Shown here in pieces: positions 34,035 to 42,094 of a stretch of DNA of 64,000 nucleotides. The notes beneath the pieces are model-generated. The model did no database searches. It worked only from the letters and a program-made list of their open reading frames with translations, and was not told the origin of the DNA. Every line of letters starts with the position of its first letter. Positions within the stretch are counted from its first letter, which is position 1. Source of the DNA: Acidobacteriota bacterium (GTDB taxonomy: Bacteria > Acidobacteriota > Terriglobia > Bryobacterales > Bryobacteraceae); the NCBI GenBank assembly GCA_018268935.1, contig JAFDVS010000032.1, forward strand, positions 106,316 through 170,315, in the 5' to 3' direction. A program made the position numbers and the translations under genes.

Positions 34035-34808
34035 ATGAAACACGGCTATTTGATTGATATGGATGGCGTGATTTATCGCGGATCGGAGGCGATCCCTGGG
34101 GCGGCGGAGTTTATCCGCTACCTGCAGGAAAGCGGTTTACCGTATCTGTTTCTCACCAACAATTCGGCGTTCACGCCGCTGGATGTGGTGGTGAAACTGC
34201 GGAAGTTCGGGATCGACACCACGCCGGAGCACGTGTGCACGGCGGCGGAGGCCACGGCTGCCTTCGTGCACAAGCAGCGGCCCAATGGCACGGCGTTCGT
34301 GATTGGCGAAGGCGGAATGCTGGCGGCGCTGCATGACATTGGCTATGCCATCAGCCGCGACAAGCCGGACTACGTGATTATCGGGGAAGGGCGCGTATTG
34401 AACTTTGAGATGGCGGAGCAGGCGCACCGCTGCATCGCCGCGGGGGCGCATCTGATTTCGACGAACAGCGACACGTGGTGTCCGACGGATAACGGGCCGA
34501 GGCCGGGTTGCGGCGCGATTGTGGCGCTGCTGGAGTCGGCAACGGGAAAGAAGGCTTATCACGTGGGCAAGCCGAATCCGTTCATGATGCGGATGGCACG
34601 CAAGCGCATCGGGCTGGCTACCGATGAAGTGATCATGATCGGAGACACGATGGAGACGGATATCCGCGGGGCCACGGACCTGGGGTACCGCAGTATTCTC
34701 GTGCTCACCGGATCGACGACGCGGGAATCGTTGCGCGAGCATCCGTTCGCGCCGACGGAAGTGGTGGAGTCGATCGCCGAGTTGGTTCCGGCCGCGCTGG
34801 CGGCGTGA
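34035..34808 (+). CDS. HAD-IIA family phosphatase (NagD-like)
   Basis: 257 residues from the ATG at 34035, with an AAGGAG ribosome site 6 bp upstream. HAD motif I is LIDMDGVIYRG (Asp8, Asp10), motif II is FLTNNSAF, motif III surrounds HVGKPNPFMMRMA, and motif IV is MIGDTMETDIRGA. The large cap (C2a) sits between motifs II and III, as in NagD and phosphoglycolate/pyridoxal-phosphate phosphatases. Substrate not decided. The frame is open 13 codons upstream without a ribosome site. Gene 62 bp upstream of the RIC gene on the same strand. Confidence 0.92.
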   Translation: MKHGYLIDMDGVIYRGSEAIPGAAEFIRYLQESGLPYLFLTNNSAFTPLDVVVKLRKFGIDTTPEHVCTAAEATAAFVHKQRPNGTAFVIGEGGMLAALHDIGYAISRDKPDYVIIGEGRVLNFEMAEQAHRCIAAGAHLISTNSDTWCPTDNGPRPGCGAIVALLESATGKKAYHVGKPNPFMMRMARKRIGLATDEVIMIGDTMETDIRGATDLGYRSILVLTGSTTRESLREHPFAPTEVVESIAELVPAALAA

Positions 34809-34824
34809 TCGGAGTCACAGACAT

Positions 34825-34885
34825 GTTGCGCGATTGCAGTGAGAATCGAAGTCGAGGTTCTCTTACACAATGGCAATCGCGCAAC
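34825..34885 (+). promoter_or_regulatory. Long inverted repeat around the start codon of the RIC gene
   Basis: GTTGCGCGATTGC (34825-34837) and GCAATCGCGCAAC (34873-34885) are perfect 13-bp arms; the loop holds a second stem GAGAA/TTCTC (34841-34845/34858-34862). The right arm lies in codons 2-6 (the ATG is 34870-34872), so the mRNA could fold over the initiation region. No clear ribosome-binding site precedes the ATG. Confidence 0.6.
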
Positions 34886-35595
34886 AACAAACCGTAGCGG
34901 AGATTGCGGCCAACTCACTGGCCGCGGTCCGCGTTTTCGAGAAATGGGGCATTGATTATTGCTGCGGCGGGAAGCGCCCGCTGGCGGATGTGTGCCGGGA
35001 CAAGGGCTTCGATCCGCGGGCTGTAGAAGCGGAACTGGACGTGGCTCAGGCGGGTTCGCCGGCGCCGGAAGTGGATTGGAATGAAGCGCCACTCACTGAC
35101 CTGGTGGCGCACATTGTGGCGACGCATCATGCCTATTTGAACCGGGAATTGCCGGCCATCGCCGTGCGGCTGGAAAAGGTGTATCGCGTCTATAACCAGC
35201 GCTACGGCCCGACATTGACCGGACTACCAGAGGTATTCGCGGCTTTGCGGGCGGAACTAGAGACGCACATGAGGAAGGAAGAGATGGTGCTGTTTCCTGC
35301 CGTGGCGGCTTATGAAACCGCAGTACGCAACGGGGCGCCGCTGCCCGCGTCGTGTTTCGGAACGGTGGCGAATCCCATCCGGATGATGGAAGCCGAACAT
35401 GAGAGCGCGGGGCAGGCACTGGCTCAGATCCGCGAGATCACGAAGGATTTCGAGTTGCCGGGGTATGCTTGTGTCACGTTCCGGGCGTTGATGAGCGGGC
35501 TGGCGGAGTTGGAAGCCGATCTCCACCTGCACATCCATTTGGAGAATAATATTCTCTTTCCGCGCGCGATCCGGCTGGAGGCATCGCGGCGCTAG
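34870..35595 (+). CDS. ric: RIC family iron-sulfur cluster repair di-iron protein
   Basis: 241 residues. The N-terminal ScdA/DUF542 domain contains DYCCGGKRPL at 29-38 with the conserved Cys pair, and the C-terminal hemerythrin-like bundle supplies di-iron ligands, with His/Glu at HIVATHHAYL, ETHMRKEEMVLFP, EAEHESAG and LHLHIHLENNILFP. YtfE/RIC proteins repair Fe-S clusters damaged by nitric oxide or peroxide. The hemerythrin gene 13 bp downstream and the NapH-like ferredoxin beyond it fit a nitrosative-stress role. A 13-bp inverted repeat spans the start codon. The length is close to that of E. coli YtfE. Confidence 0.93.
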   Translation: MAIAQQQTVAEIAANSLAAVRVFEKWGIDYCCGGKRPLADVCRDKGFDPRAVEAELDVAQAGSPAPEVDWNEAPLTDLVAHIVATHHAYLNRELPAIAVRLEKVYRVYNQRYGPTLTGLPEVFAALRAELETHMRKEEMVLFPAVAAYETAVRNGAPLPASCFGTVANPIRMMEAEHESAGQALAQIREITKDFELPGYACVTFRALMSGLAELEADLHLHIHLENNILFPRAIRLEASRR

Positions 35596-35608
35596 GCAAG
35601 GAGGCCGC

Positions 35609-36043
35609 TTGTTACGTGATCGAAGCTTAGTTCCGTTGTCTCATGAGCACCAGCACGCACTCGGAATGTGTGTGCTGGTGCAACGTGCATTAGCGGGGGA
35701 TGGGAGTGCGGACAATCTGGAGCGGCAGCGGGCGGTGATGCTGGAGATGTGGAACGGGGAGATCCGCGCGCACTTTGTGGTGGAGGAAACGGTGTTGTTT
35801 CCGGCGCTGCGCGAGTATCCCGGTGCGGCGGCGTTGTTGGAGGAGCTAGTGGCCGAGCATGCGGAGATGCGGGGATTGTTTGCGCGCCTGGAAGCTGAAG
35901 CCGATGCCGGTGTGATGGAGCGATTGTGCGTGGTGCTGGCCGGGCATGTGCGGAAGGAGGAACGGGTGCTGTTTGAGAAAGCGCAGGAGTGGATGACGCG
36001 CGAGCAACTGGATGCGTTGGGAGAGAGACTAGGGGTGTCCTAG
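35609..36043 (+). CDS. Hemerythrin domain protein
   Basis: 144 residues from a TTG at 35609 with AAGGAGG (about 35598-35604) upstream. The hemerythrin-type helical bundle carries the ligand set HEHQHAL at ~12-18, RAHFVVEETVLFPAL at ~54-68, VAEHAEMRGLF and HVRKEERVLFEK, the usual HxxxE/HxxxE pattern for a di-iron O2- or NO-binding centre. It follows RIC by 13 bp and is likely co-transcribed; such proteins are often NO- or oxygen-sensing helpers. Its 3' end overlaps the convergent NapH-like gene by 15 bp. Confidence 0.88.
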   Translation: MLRDRSLVPLSHEHQHALGMCVLVQRALAGDGSADNLERQRAVMLEMWNGEIRAHFVVEETVLFPALREYPGAAALLEELVAEHAEMRGLFARLEAEADAGVMERLCVVLAGHVRKEERVLFEKAQEWMTREQLDALGERLGVS

Positions 36044-37078
36044 CTCTTCGGATTGGGGCACCAGGCGTTGATACATGGCGTCCGGGATGGGGCTGTTCCA
36101 GTGTCCTGTCCAGCGGGCCGTGCCGGTGACGCCGAGAAATACCAGGACGATCGTAGCGGCGATCCAGCGCGGGTCGATCCAGCCCTTCGATGCTGGAGCG
36201 CTCATGCCGAGACAATCTTCGGCGGGGCACGCCGCGACACATTCCATGCAGCCGAGGCATTCGGCGGAGCGGATCTGAATCAGTTTATCGACCGGAAGGC
36301 CGGCAGGGCAGGCTTTGGCGCATTTCGCGCAATCGATGCAGCGGGCTTCGTTGCGGCGGATGCGCAGCGGGCTGAGCAGGGCGACGAGGCCCATCAGCGC
36401 TCCATAGGGACAGAGATAGCGGCACCAGAAGTTACGGACAAAGACGCTGGCGACGATGAAGATTCCGATGGTGATGGCTGCGCCAGTGCTCAGGTAGCGG
36501 AAGAAGTTGAGCATTTTGACATCGGCCACGATGCCGTAAGGGGAATAGAGAAACGCTGCAATGGCTTCGGCGCTCATGCTGCCCACGGCATAAAGAAACA
36601 ATCCCATGAGGATGTACTTCAGGCTGCGGAGGGGGATGTCGAGCCAGCGGGGCAGAGTCCAGTTGCGGCGGAAGGTGTCACGGCCGAGTTTCCACAGCAG
36701 TTCGGAAATTGTGCCCACAGGACAGAGCCATCCGCAGAAGGCTTTGCGGAGGAAGAGCGAGAGGCCGGCGAAGGTGAGGAACAGGAACATAGCTGCGGGA
36801 TGAACGGCGGGTATCGTTCCGGTTTGCAGGAAGTATTTCGTATTCATCATGCCGGCGATGGGGAGCCAGCCTTCTACGCCCGCGGGCCGCTGCCAGCCTT
36901 GTGGGCCTGCCCCTTCGTACTGCCGCACCCAAAGGAAGAAGGCGGCGCCAATCCAGATGTTCAGGAGGAGGAAGGAAAATTGAATGGCGCGGCGCAAGCT
37001 TTGCGATTGGTCCGGGCGTATGCGGCGGATCAAAGGCTTCTTTTGTTTCGGTGGGACTTCGATTAGTAGAGCCGCCAT
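36029..37078 (-). CDS. NapH/NosR-like membrane ferredoxin
   Basis: 349 residues with about five membrane helices and four Cys clusters: CGWLCP at 115-120, CRYLCP at 219-224, then two ferredoxin motifs CIDCAKCAKACP (Cys247, 250, 253, 257) and CLGCMECVAACP (Cys274, 277, 280, 284). The paired CxxxCP plus 2x[4Fe-4S] layout is that of NapH, NosR and RdxA-type electron-transfer proteins. It would pass electrons from the quinone pool to a periplasmic or cytoplasmic partner. No nap, nos or fixN genes are visible here, so the partner is unknown; location next to RIC and hemerythrin suggests a nitrogen-oxide context. Confidence 0.9.
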   Translation of the reverse strand: MAALLIEVPPKQKKPLIRRIRPDQSQSLRRAIQFSFLLLNIWIGAAFFLWVRQYEGAGPQGWQRPAGVEGWLPIAGMMNTKYFLQTGTIPAVHPAAMFLFLTFAGLSLFLRKAFCGWLCPVGTISELLWKLGRDTFRRNWTLPRWLDIPLRSLKYILMGLFLYAVGSMSAEAIAAFLYSPYGIVADVKMLNFFRYLSTGAAITIGIFIVASVFVRNFWCRYLCPYGALMGLVALLSPLRIRRNEARCIDCAKCAKACPAGLPVDKLIQIRSAECLGCMECVAACPAEDCLGMSAPASKGWIDPRWIAATIVLVFLGVTGTARWTGHWNSPIPDAMYQRLVPQSEELGHP

Positions 37079-37154
37079 GGTTTGAGCTTAATGGCGATCC
37101 GGCGGCGGGGCAGTGACTGAAGTCACTAAGGGCCGGTATGATCGTAACCAGTCT

Positions 37155-37847
37155 ATGCGCACGGATTTCCGTTTGTTCAGCCTGATACACCTGGCCATCC
37201 TGACCGCCGTGCCTTTGATGGCCAGCATTCTGGCGGTGGTGGCGAGGCGCGAGCGCCGGTACGCGCGACGAATCTCTCTTTCCCTGGCGGCGATGCTGAC
37301 GGTGAACGAGATCATCTGGTACTCCTATCGCTACTCGACGGAAGGGTTCCGATTTCCGGAGGGATTGCCGCTACAGCTTTGTGATGCCATGGTGTGGCTG
37401 GCAGTAGCGGCGCTGTTGACGCCCGTGCAGTGGGTGTTTGAGACGGCGTTCCTGATTGGGATTGCCGGAGCCGGAATGGCTCTACTTACCCCCGATTTGT
37501 GGGCCCCTTTGCGATCCTATCCCTCCGTTTATTTTTTTCTCGCGCACGGCGCCATCGTGATTGCAGTGCTGTTTCTGGTTTGGTCGAAAGAGCGAAGTCT
37601 GCAACCCGGATGTGTATGGCGCGTGTTCGTATCGGTCAACCTCTTCGCTGGAATTGTGGGCACGTTTAATGCCATATTTCATACCAATTACATGTATCTA
37701 TGCCGGAAGCCGGGCGGAGCGAGTTTGTTGGACTATTTTGGTCCGTGGCCTGTGTATCTTTTGTGCGGCGAATTGCTGGCGCTGCTGCTGTTATGGCTGC
37801 TGTGGCTGCCGTTCGTGATCGCGCGGCGGAGAGCTGTTACGCAGTAA
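37155..37847 (+). CDS. TIGR02206 family membrane protein (YwaF-like)
   Basis: 230 residues from the ATG at 37155. Six or so membrane helices and the family hallmarks EIIWYSYRYSTEGFRFPEGLPLQLC (a membrane-entry segment with LPLQLCD) and FNAIFHTNYMYLCRKP near the C-terminal half identify the TIGR02206/YwaF group. Function is not established; the conserved polar residues in helices suggest a membrane enzyme or channel. The frame is open 14 codons upstream without a better start. Its last 57 bp overlap the convergent phosphoribosyltransferase gene. Confidence 0.85.
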   Translation: MRTDFRLFSLIHLAILTAVPLMASILAVVARRERRYARRISLSLAAMLTVNEIIWYSYRYSTEGFRFPEGLPLQLCDAMVWLAVAALLTPVQWVFETAFLIGIAGAGMALLTPDLWAPLRSYPSVYFFLAHGAIVIAVLFLVWSKERSLQPGCVWRVFVSVNLFAGIVGTFNAIFHTNYMYLCRKPGGASLLDYFGPWPVYLLCGELLALLLLWLLWLPFVIARRRAVTQ

Positions 37848-38459
37848 GGTGATGACTTCTTCGTCGGTGGTTTGGGGGAAGGAATCATACCAGCAACCGA
37901 TCGCGCCCATGGCTTCCGGAGTGAGCGCAACTACAACCTCTTCGGCCAGTTGCCGGAAATGCGCGAGAGCCTCGGGCGGGGCGACGGAAGCGGCGACTAT
38001 GATGCGGGAGGCGCCGCGGTGGCGGAGGGAATCGATGGCGGCTTCGAGGGTTGCGCCAGTGGCGATGCCGTCATCGGCGAGGATGATTTGCCAACCCCGA
38101 TAATCGGGAGAAGGCCGGGGTCCGCAGTAGAGGCGCTCGCGGCGCTGCAGTTCCTGGTCTTCGAGAAAAGTGACTCTGTTGATTTCTTCAACAGAGAGGC
38201 CGCACTCGCGGATGAGGTCCTGATGAAGAATGCGCACACCACCTGAGGCAATTGCACCAAAGGCCAATTCGGGTTGCCAGGGAACGCCAAGTTTGCGCAC
38301 GATACAGGCATCGAGAGGAAGGTGCAGGATGCGCGCAATCTCCGCAGCAACGACGACGCCTCCGCGAGGGAGGCCGACGACCATCGTGCGCGGCGCCGAG
38401 GTGTACGAGCGCAGCATTTGCGCCAGGCGGGCACCGGCGTCTACACGATCGCGCAGCAT
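37791..38459 (-). CDS. Phosphoribosyltransferase domain protein
   Basis: 222 residues from the ATG at 38459; a GTG 9 bp upstream is possible. The PRPP-binding signature ILADDGIATGATLEAA is present at about 129-144, and MVVGLPRGGVVVAAEIA near the start is the PP loop region. Stand-alone proteins of this type occur in many soil bacteria with no known base substrate. Overlaps the YwaF-like gene at its 3' end by 57 bp. Confidence 0.85.
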   Translation of the reverse strand: MLRDRVDAGARLAQMLRSYTSAPRTMVVGLPRGGVVVAAEIARILHLPLDACIVRKLGVPWQPELAFGAIASGGVRILHQDLIRECGLSVEEINRVTFLEDQELQRRERLYCGPRPSPDYRGWQIILADDGIATGATLEAAIDSLRHRGASRIIVAASVAPPEALAHFRQLAEEVVVALTPEAMGAIGCWYDSFPQTTDEEVITLLRNSSPPRDHERQPQQP

Positions 38460-38567
38460 GTCAGTCACTCGAGGAGCAATCGCGGGGCCAGGGCCTGTTG
38501 GTGACGCGGCTGCGAGTGCCTGGGTGCGAAATGCGCGGCTACACCCAAATGAGTGTTTTCACCCTGA

Positions 38568-39698
38568 TTATGCGTAAATATCGCAACGCGTGAGTGGTAT
38601 GTTTTGTTGGCCTTGTTTGCTGAAGAGTATCTGGTGGATGTCGAGGCCACCCTCTTCGAAGGCGACGGCGCAACCGGCAAGATAGACTTCCCAGACGCGC
38701 AGAGTCTTCGCATCGACGAGTTCGGCGCACTTTCTTTCGTTGGTGCGAAGGCGCTGGAGCCAGGCGCGGCACGTCATCGCGTAATGCGGACGTAAACCCT
38801 CCACATCGAGCACGGCGAAGCCTTCTTTTTCGGCGGCGGTGATCATATCGGAGAGGCGCACGATTTCGCCGCCGGGAAAAACGTAGCGGGAGATGAAAAT
38901 GCCTTGCGCGTCGTGATGCGCGGAGGCAGGCATGGTGATGCCGTGATTGAGGAAGAGGCCGTTGGGGCTGAGCAGTTGATGCACCTTGCGGAAGTATTGG
39001 CGGAGGCGGGCGAGACCGACGTGTTCCACCATTCCGACGGATGCGATTTTGTCGAAGGGGCCGCGGGCATCGCGGTAGTCCTGTTCGAGAATCTGAACGA
39101 AGGGATCGAGCATGGCGGTTGTGATGGCGCGCCGCGCGAACTGTGCCTGCTGCGCACTGAGCGTGCAGCCTGTGGAGAAGGCGCCGAACCGCGCGGCGGC
39201 GTGCAATGCCAGTGCTCCCCATCCGCAGCCGATGTCGAGAAAGCGTTCGCCCGGATGGATGCGCAATTTGCGGCAGACCGTTTCCAGTTTGGTGAACTGG
39301 GCGTCGTCGAGCGAAGTTTCGGGTGTGGGGAAACAGGCGCAGGAATAGACCATGCGGCGATCGAGGAACTGGGCGTAAAAATCGTTGGAACGATCGTAGT
39401 GGTATTGAATGTCGTGCCGTGTATGGATGCGCCGCTCCCAGCGATGGATGAGGCGCCAGGGAGCGATGCGTCCGGCGAAGTTCATGATACGCGTGCGCCA
39501 ACTTTGGGAACTGGCGCGAAGCTGCTGACGGACGGCCTCGACGAGGTCTCCGGCGATAGAAAATTCTCCTCGCGTGTAGGCGCAGGCGGCGGAGTAAGGG
39601 TCTGTGTGAAGGAGCCAATCGCGTTGTGCCTGAGAGTGGCACAGGATCTCAAAATCGCCCGTCTGCGACACGCAGGCGGCAGTGGATGTTGATTTCAT
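38568..39698 (-). CDS. cfa: Cyclopropane-fatty-acyl-phospholipid synthase family methyltransferase
   Basis: 376 residues. HYDRSNDFY at 100-108 is the CFA-family active-site segment; the SAM motif LDIGCGWGALALHAA is at 154-168, and SVGMVEHVG and the C-terminal WEVYLAGCAVAFEEGG are conserved. The enzyme transfers the SAM methylene to unsaturated phospholipid acyl chains, making cyclopropane rings that stiffen the membrane under stress. Related members methylate other lipids, so the product is not certain. It is divergent from the TPR gene across a gap with a TTGGCAA-N5-TTGCCAA repeat. Confidence 0.9.
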   Translation of the reverse strand: MKSTSTAACVSQTGDFEILCHSQAQRDWLLHTDPYSAACAYTRGEFSIAGDLVEAVRQQLRASSQSWRTRIMNFAGRIAPWRLIHRWERRIHTRHDIQYHYDRSNDFYAQFLDRRMVYSCACFPTPETSLDDAQFTKLETVCRKLRIHPGERFLDIGCGWGALALHAAARFGAFSTGCTLSAQQAQFARRAITTAMLDPFVQILEQDYRDARGPFDKIASVGMVEHVGLARLRQYFRKVHQLLSPNGLFLNHGITMPASAHHDAQGIFISRYVFPGGEIVRLSDMITAAEKEGFAVLDVEGLRPHYAMTCRAWLQRLRTNERKCAELVDAKTLRVWEVYLAGCAVAFEEGGLDIHQILFSKQGQQNIPLTRCDIYA

Positions 39699-39720
39699 GA
39701 AACACCCCCACTCGAAAAGC

Positions 39721-39739
39721 TTGGCAACTGGCTTGCCAA
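39721..39739. promoter_or_regulatory. Perfect inverted repeat in the cfa/TPR divergent gap
   Basis: TTGGCAA (39721-39727), spacer CTGGC, TTGCCAA (39733-39739). It lies 22 bp upstream of the cfa start and 34 bp upstream of the TPR start, a typical location for an operator that controls one or both divergent genes. The cognate regulator is unknown. Confidence 0.5.
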
Positions 39740-39773
39740 TGCGCGGGCGGCTACAATAAGGAGTAGAGGGTGC

Positions 39774-40457
39774 ATGCGCCTTTTATTGGCATCTGTTGTA
39801 CTAATTTCCCAAGCAATGGCCGGGTCCACCGACGAGCTACGCGCGGCGCGTGACCGGCAGGACCGGGCGGCGTTAGAGAAGTCCATCGCGGCGCTGGCGG
39901 CGCAGGCGGAAAAGAAGCCGGCGGACGCGCAGGCGCAGTACGCGCTGGCGCTGGCGGAATCCTATCTGGCGGAGATCAGCCTCGAGATGCGGCTGCGCAA
40001 CGAAGCCAAAGCGGCGGCGGAGAAGGGGATTCAGGCGGCGGAGAAGGCAGCGCAACTGAAGCCGGACAATGCCGAGTATCACCGCATCCTGGGCACGCTG
40101 TGCGGCCAGGTGATTCCGGCGAATGTGCTGGCGGGGCTGAAGTACGGCAAGTGCGCGATGGAGAGCGTGAACAAGGCGCTGCAACTGGACGCGAAGTCAT
40201 CTCTGGCCTGGCTCAGCAAGGGTGTTGGCAATTACTATCTGCCGCCCTCGTTCGGCGGCGGCGTAGACCTGGCGATCAAAGACATGGAGAAGGCCATCAG
40301 CCTCGATCCGAAGTCATCGGATGCCTATGTCTGGCTCGGCACGGCGCTGCGGAAGAAGAATGCCAACGCGGAAGCGCGCAAGGCGCTGGAAAAGGCGCTG
40401 CAACTGAATCCGAACCGGGTGTGGGCGAAGCAACTTCTGGAGAAGACTCCTCAGTAA
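39774..40457 (+). CDS. Exported TPR repeat protein
   Basis: 227 residues with signal peptide MRLLLASVVLISQAMA. From about 50 onward, TPR-like helix pairs are visible: [46 protein letters not shown] and AISLDPKSSDAYVWLGTALRKKN followed by ARKALEKALQLNP. TPRs form a protein-binding superhelix. Predicted to be periplasmic. Its TAA stop overlaps the next ATG by one base (TAATG), so the two are translationally coupled. Confidence 0.85.
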   Translation: MRLLLASVVLISQAMAGSTDELRAARDRQDRAALEKSIAALAAQAEKKPADAQAQYALALAESYLAEISLEMRLRNEAKAAAEKGIQAAEKAAQLKPDNAEYHRILGTLCGQVIPANVLAGLKYGKCAMESVNKALQLDAKSSLAWLSKGVGNYYLPPSFGGGVDLAIKDMEKAISLDPKSSDAYVWLGTALRKKNANAEARKALEKALQLNPNRVWAKQLLEKTPQ

Positions 40458-42094
40458 TGCAGACAAACCGGTGGGTGTGGCTGGCGCTGGCGGCGCTCAC
40501 CGCTACCGGTTTCCTCTACTTTCCAGGTCATACCTATCTACAGTCGGATACGCAGATTTACGTGCCGATTCTGGAGCGGCTGAACGATCCGTCTCTGTTT
40601 CAGGAAGAGATCATTGCGCAGAAGCCGCACGTGTCGTTCACGATGTACGATGAGGCGGCGCTCTGGCTGCGAAAGCTGACGGGCTGGGGTTTTCGCGACG
40701 TACTGGCGCTGCAGCAGATTGTGTTCCGGTTTGCGGCGTTGTGCGGAGTCTATCTGATGGCCGGATCGTTGGGGCTGGGCGCGGCTGCTTCGGTGTTGGT
40801 GGCGGCAGTGTATGGGCTGGGAGCGACGATCATGGGACCGTCGGTGCTGTCGTTTGAATACGAACCGGTGCCGCGCGGCAATGCGATCGGTTTGACGATG
40901 CTCGCGATCGGCCTGGTGGCGCAGGGCAAGCACCTGTGGGCGGGATGCGCGGCGGCGCTGGCGTTTCTGTATCATGTGCCGGCGGTCTATCCATACTGGG
41001 CGGCCTATTTTGTGCTCGCACTGATTCCGCGCAAGCCGGACGAGATGCGCGGGCATATTCGGGGGCTACTTCCCATGGCCGCGGGTGTGTTGTTGCTGCT
41101 GGTGCTGTCGCAGATGCAGGTGGGCGAGGGGGAGCAGCAGAAGTTTTTCACGACGATTGATGCCGAGCATGAAGCGATGATGCGGGAGCGCGCCTCCTAC
41201 AACTGGGTGTCGTTGTGGCCTTCGCGCTTCTATGTGCAGTATGTGGTCCTGTTCACTTTGTGTCTGGGGGCCGTATACCGGCTGCGGTCGCGGATGAGCG
41301 CCGATTTCCGGGTGATGGCCCTGGTGACGGCGGCGGTGGGAATGTTGAGCATGCCTCTTTCGTACGTATTGCTGGAGCGGATGAAGTGGAGTTTGATGCC
41401 GCAGATTCAGCCGATGCGGGCGTTGTTGTATGTGACGGCGATGACGGTGATTTTGACAGCGTGCGCGGCGGTGGTGGCAGCATCGGAACGTCGATGGTGG
41501 GAGACCTCGCTGTGGTTCTGCGTGGCGTTTCTGCCTCCGGCATCGACCACGACCTTCCACTACCTGTGGGAACGCAAGTTTATTGAGGCTCCGCTGGCCG
41601 TGGTGCTAGCGGCTGCACTGGCGACGGCTGCGCTCTGGATAGCCGCACGCTGGAAGCAGGGAAGCGTGGCTCTGGTAGCGGCGGCACTGGCGCTGGCGTT
41701 CGTGGTGATGCCGGTTTCGAAAGTCCGCAATTATCCGCCGTTGCATCATGCGGAGTTGGATGACGTGGCGAAGTGGGCCCGGGAGAACACGCGGAAGAGC
41801 GCCATTTTTCTGTTTCCGGATGCGCTGAAGGATCTGCGGCCGGGAGTATTCCGGGCTGAGGCTTTGCGCACGGTGTATGTGGATTGGAAGGGCGGCGGGC
41901 AGATCAATTTTCTGCGCGAGTTTCTGACGATCTGGCTGCCGCGGTGGCAAACGTTGATGGCATCGGGGTTTGACAAGGATCTGGAACGTTTCCGCCCGTT
42001 CGGCGTGCAGTATGTGGTGGTGCTGCGGAGCAATGCCGTGCCGGGAGGAAAGATCGTTTACGAGAACGCGAAGTACATTGTCTATTCGCTGTAG
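40457..42094 (+). CDS. Polytopic membrane protein of unknown function
   Basis: 545 residues from the ATG at 40457, translationally coupled to the TPR gene. About 11-13 hydrophobic segments cover residues 5-~440 with an aspartate early (QSDTQIYVPILERLND) and a soluble C-terminal part (~450-545) that has GGQINFLREFLTIWL and GVQYVVVLRS. The overall plan resembles polyprenol-dependent membrane glycosyltransferases (GT-C fold), but no canonical GT-C signature is certain. Its stop overlaps the convergent NHL gene by 13 bp. Confidence 0.7.
   Translation: MQTNRWVWLALAALTATGFLYFPGHTYLQSDTQIYVPILERLNDPSLFQEEIIAQKPHVSFTMYDEAALWLRKLTGWGFRDVLALQQIVFRFAALCGVYLMAGSLGLGAAASVLVAAVYGLGATIMGPSVLSFEYEPVPRGNAIGLTMLAIGLVAQGKHLWAGCAAALAFLYHVPAVYPYWAAYFVLALIPRKPDEMRGHIRGLLPMAAGVLLLLVLSQMQVGEGEQQKFFTTIDAEHEAMMRERASYNWVSLWPSRFYVQYVVLFTLCLGAVYRLRSRMSADFRVMALVTAAVGMLSMPLSYVLLERMKWSLMPQIQPMRALLYVTAMTVILTACAAVVAASERRWWETSLWFCVAFLPPASTTTFHYLWERKFIEAPLAVVLAAALATAALWIAARWKQGSVALVAAALALAFVVMPVSKVRNYPPLHHAELDDVAKWARENTRKSAIFLFPDALKDLRPGVFRAEALRTVYVDWKGGGQINFLREFLTIWLPRWQTLMASGFDKDLERFRPFGVQYVVVLRSNAVPGGKIVYENAKYIVYSL

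Noticed and set aside
40100..40456. N-terminal extension of the membrane protein at 40457
   Set aside because: The upstream part is the out-of-frame translation of the TPR gene and lacks a hydrophobic start; the ATG at 40457 overlaps the TPR stop and begins with a membrane segment.
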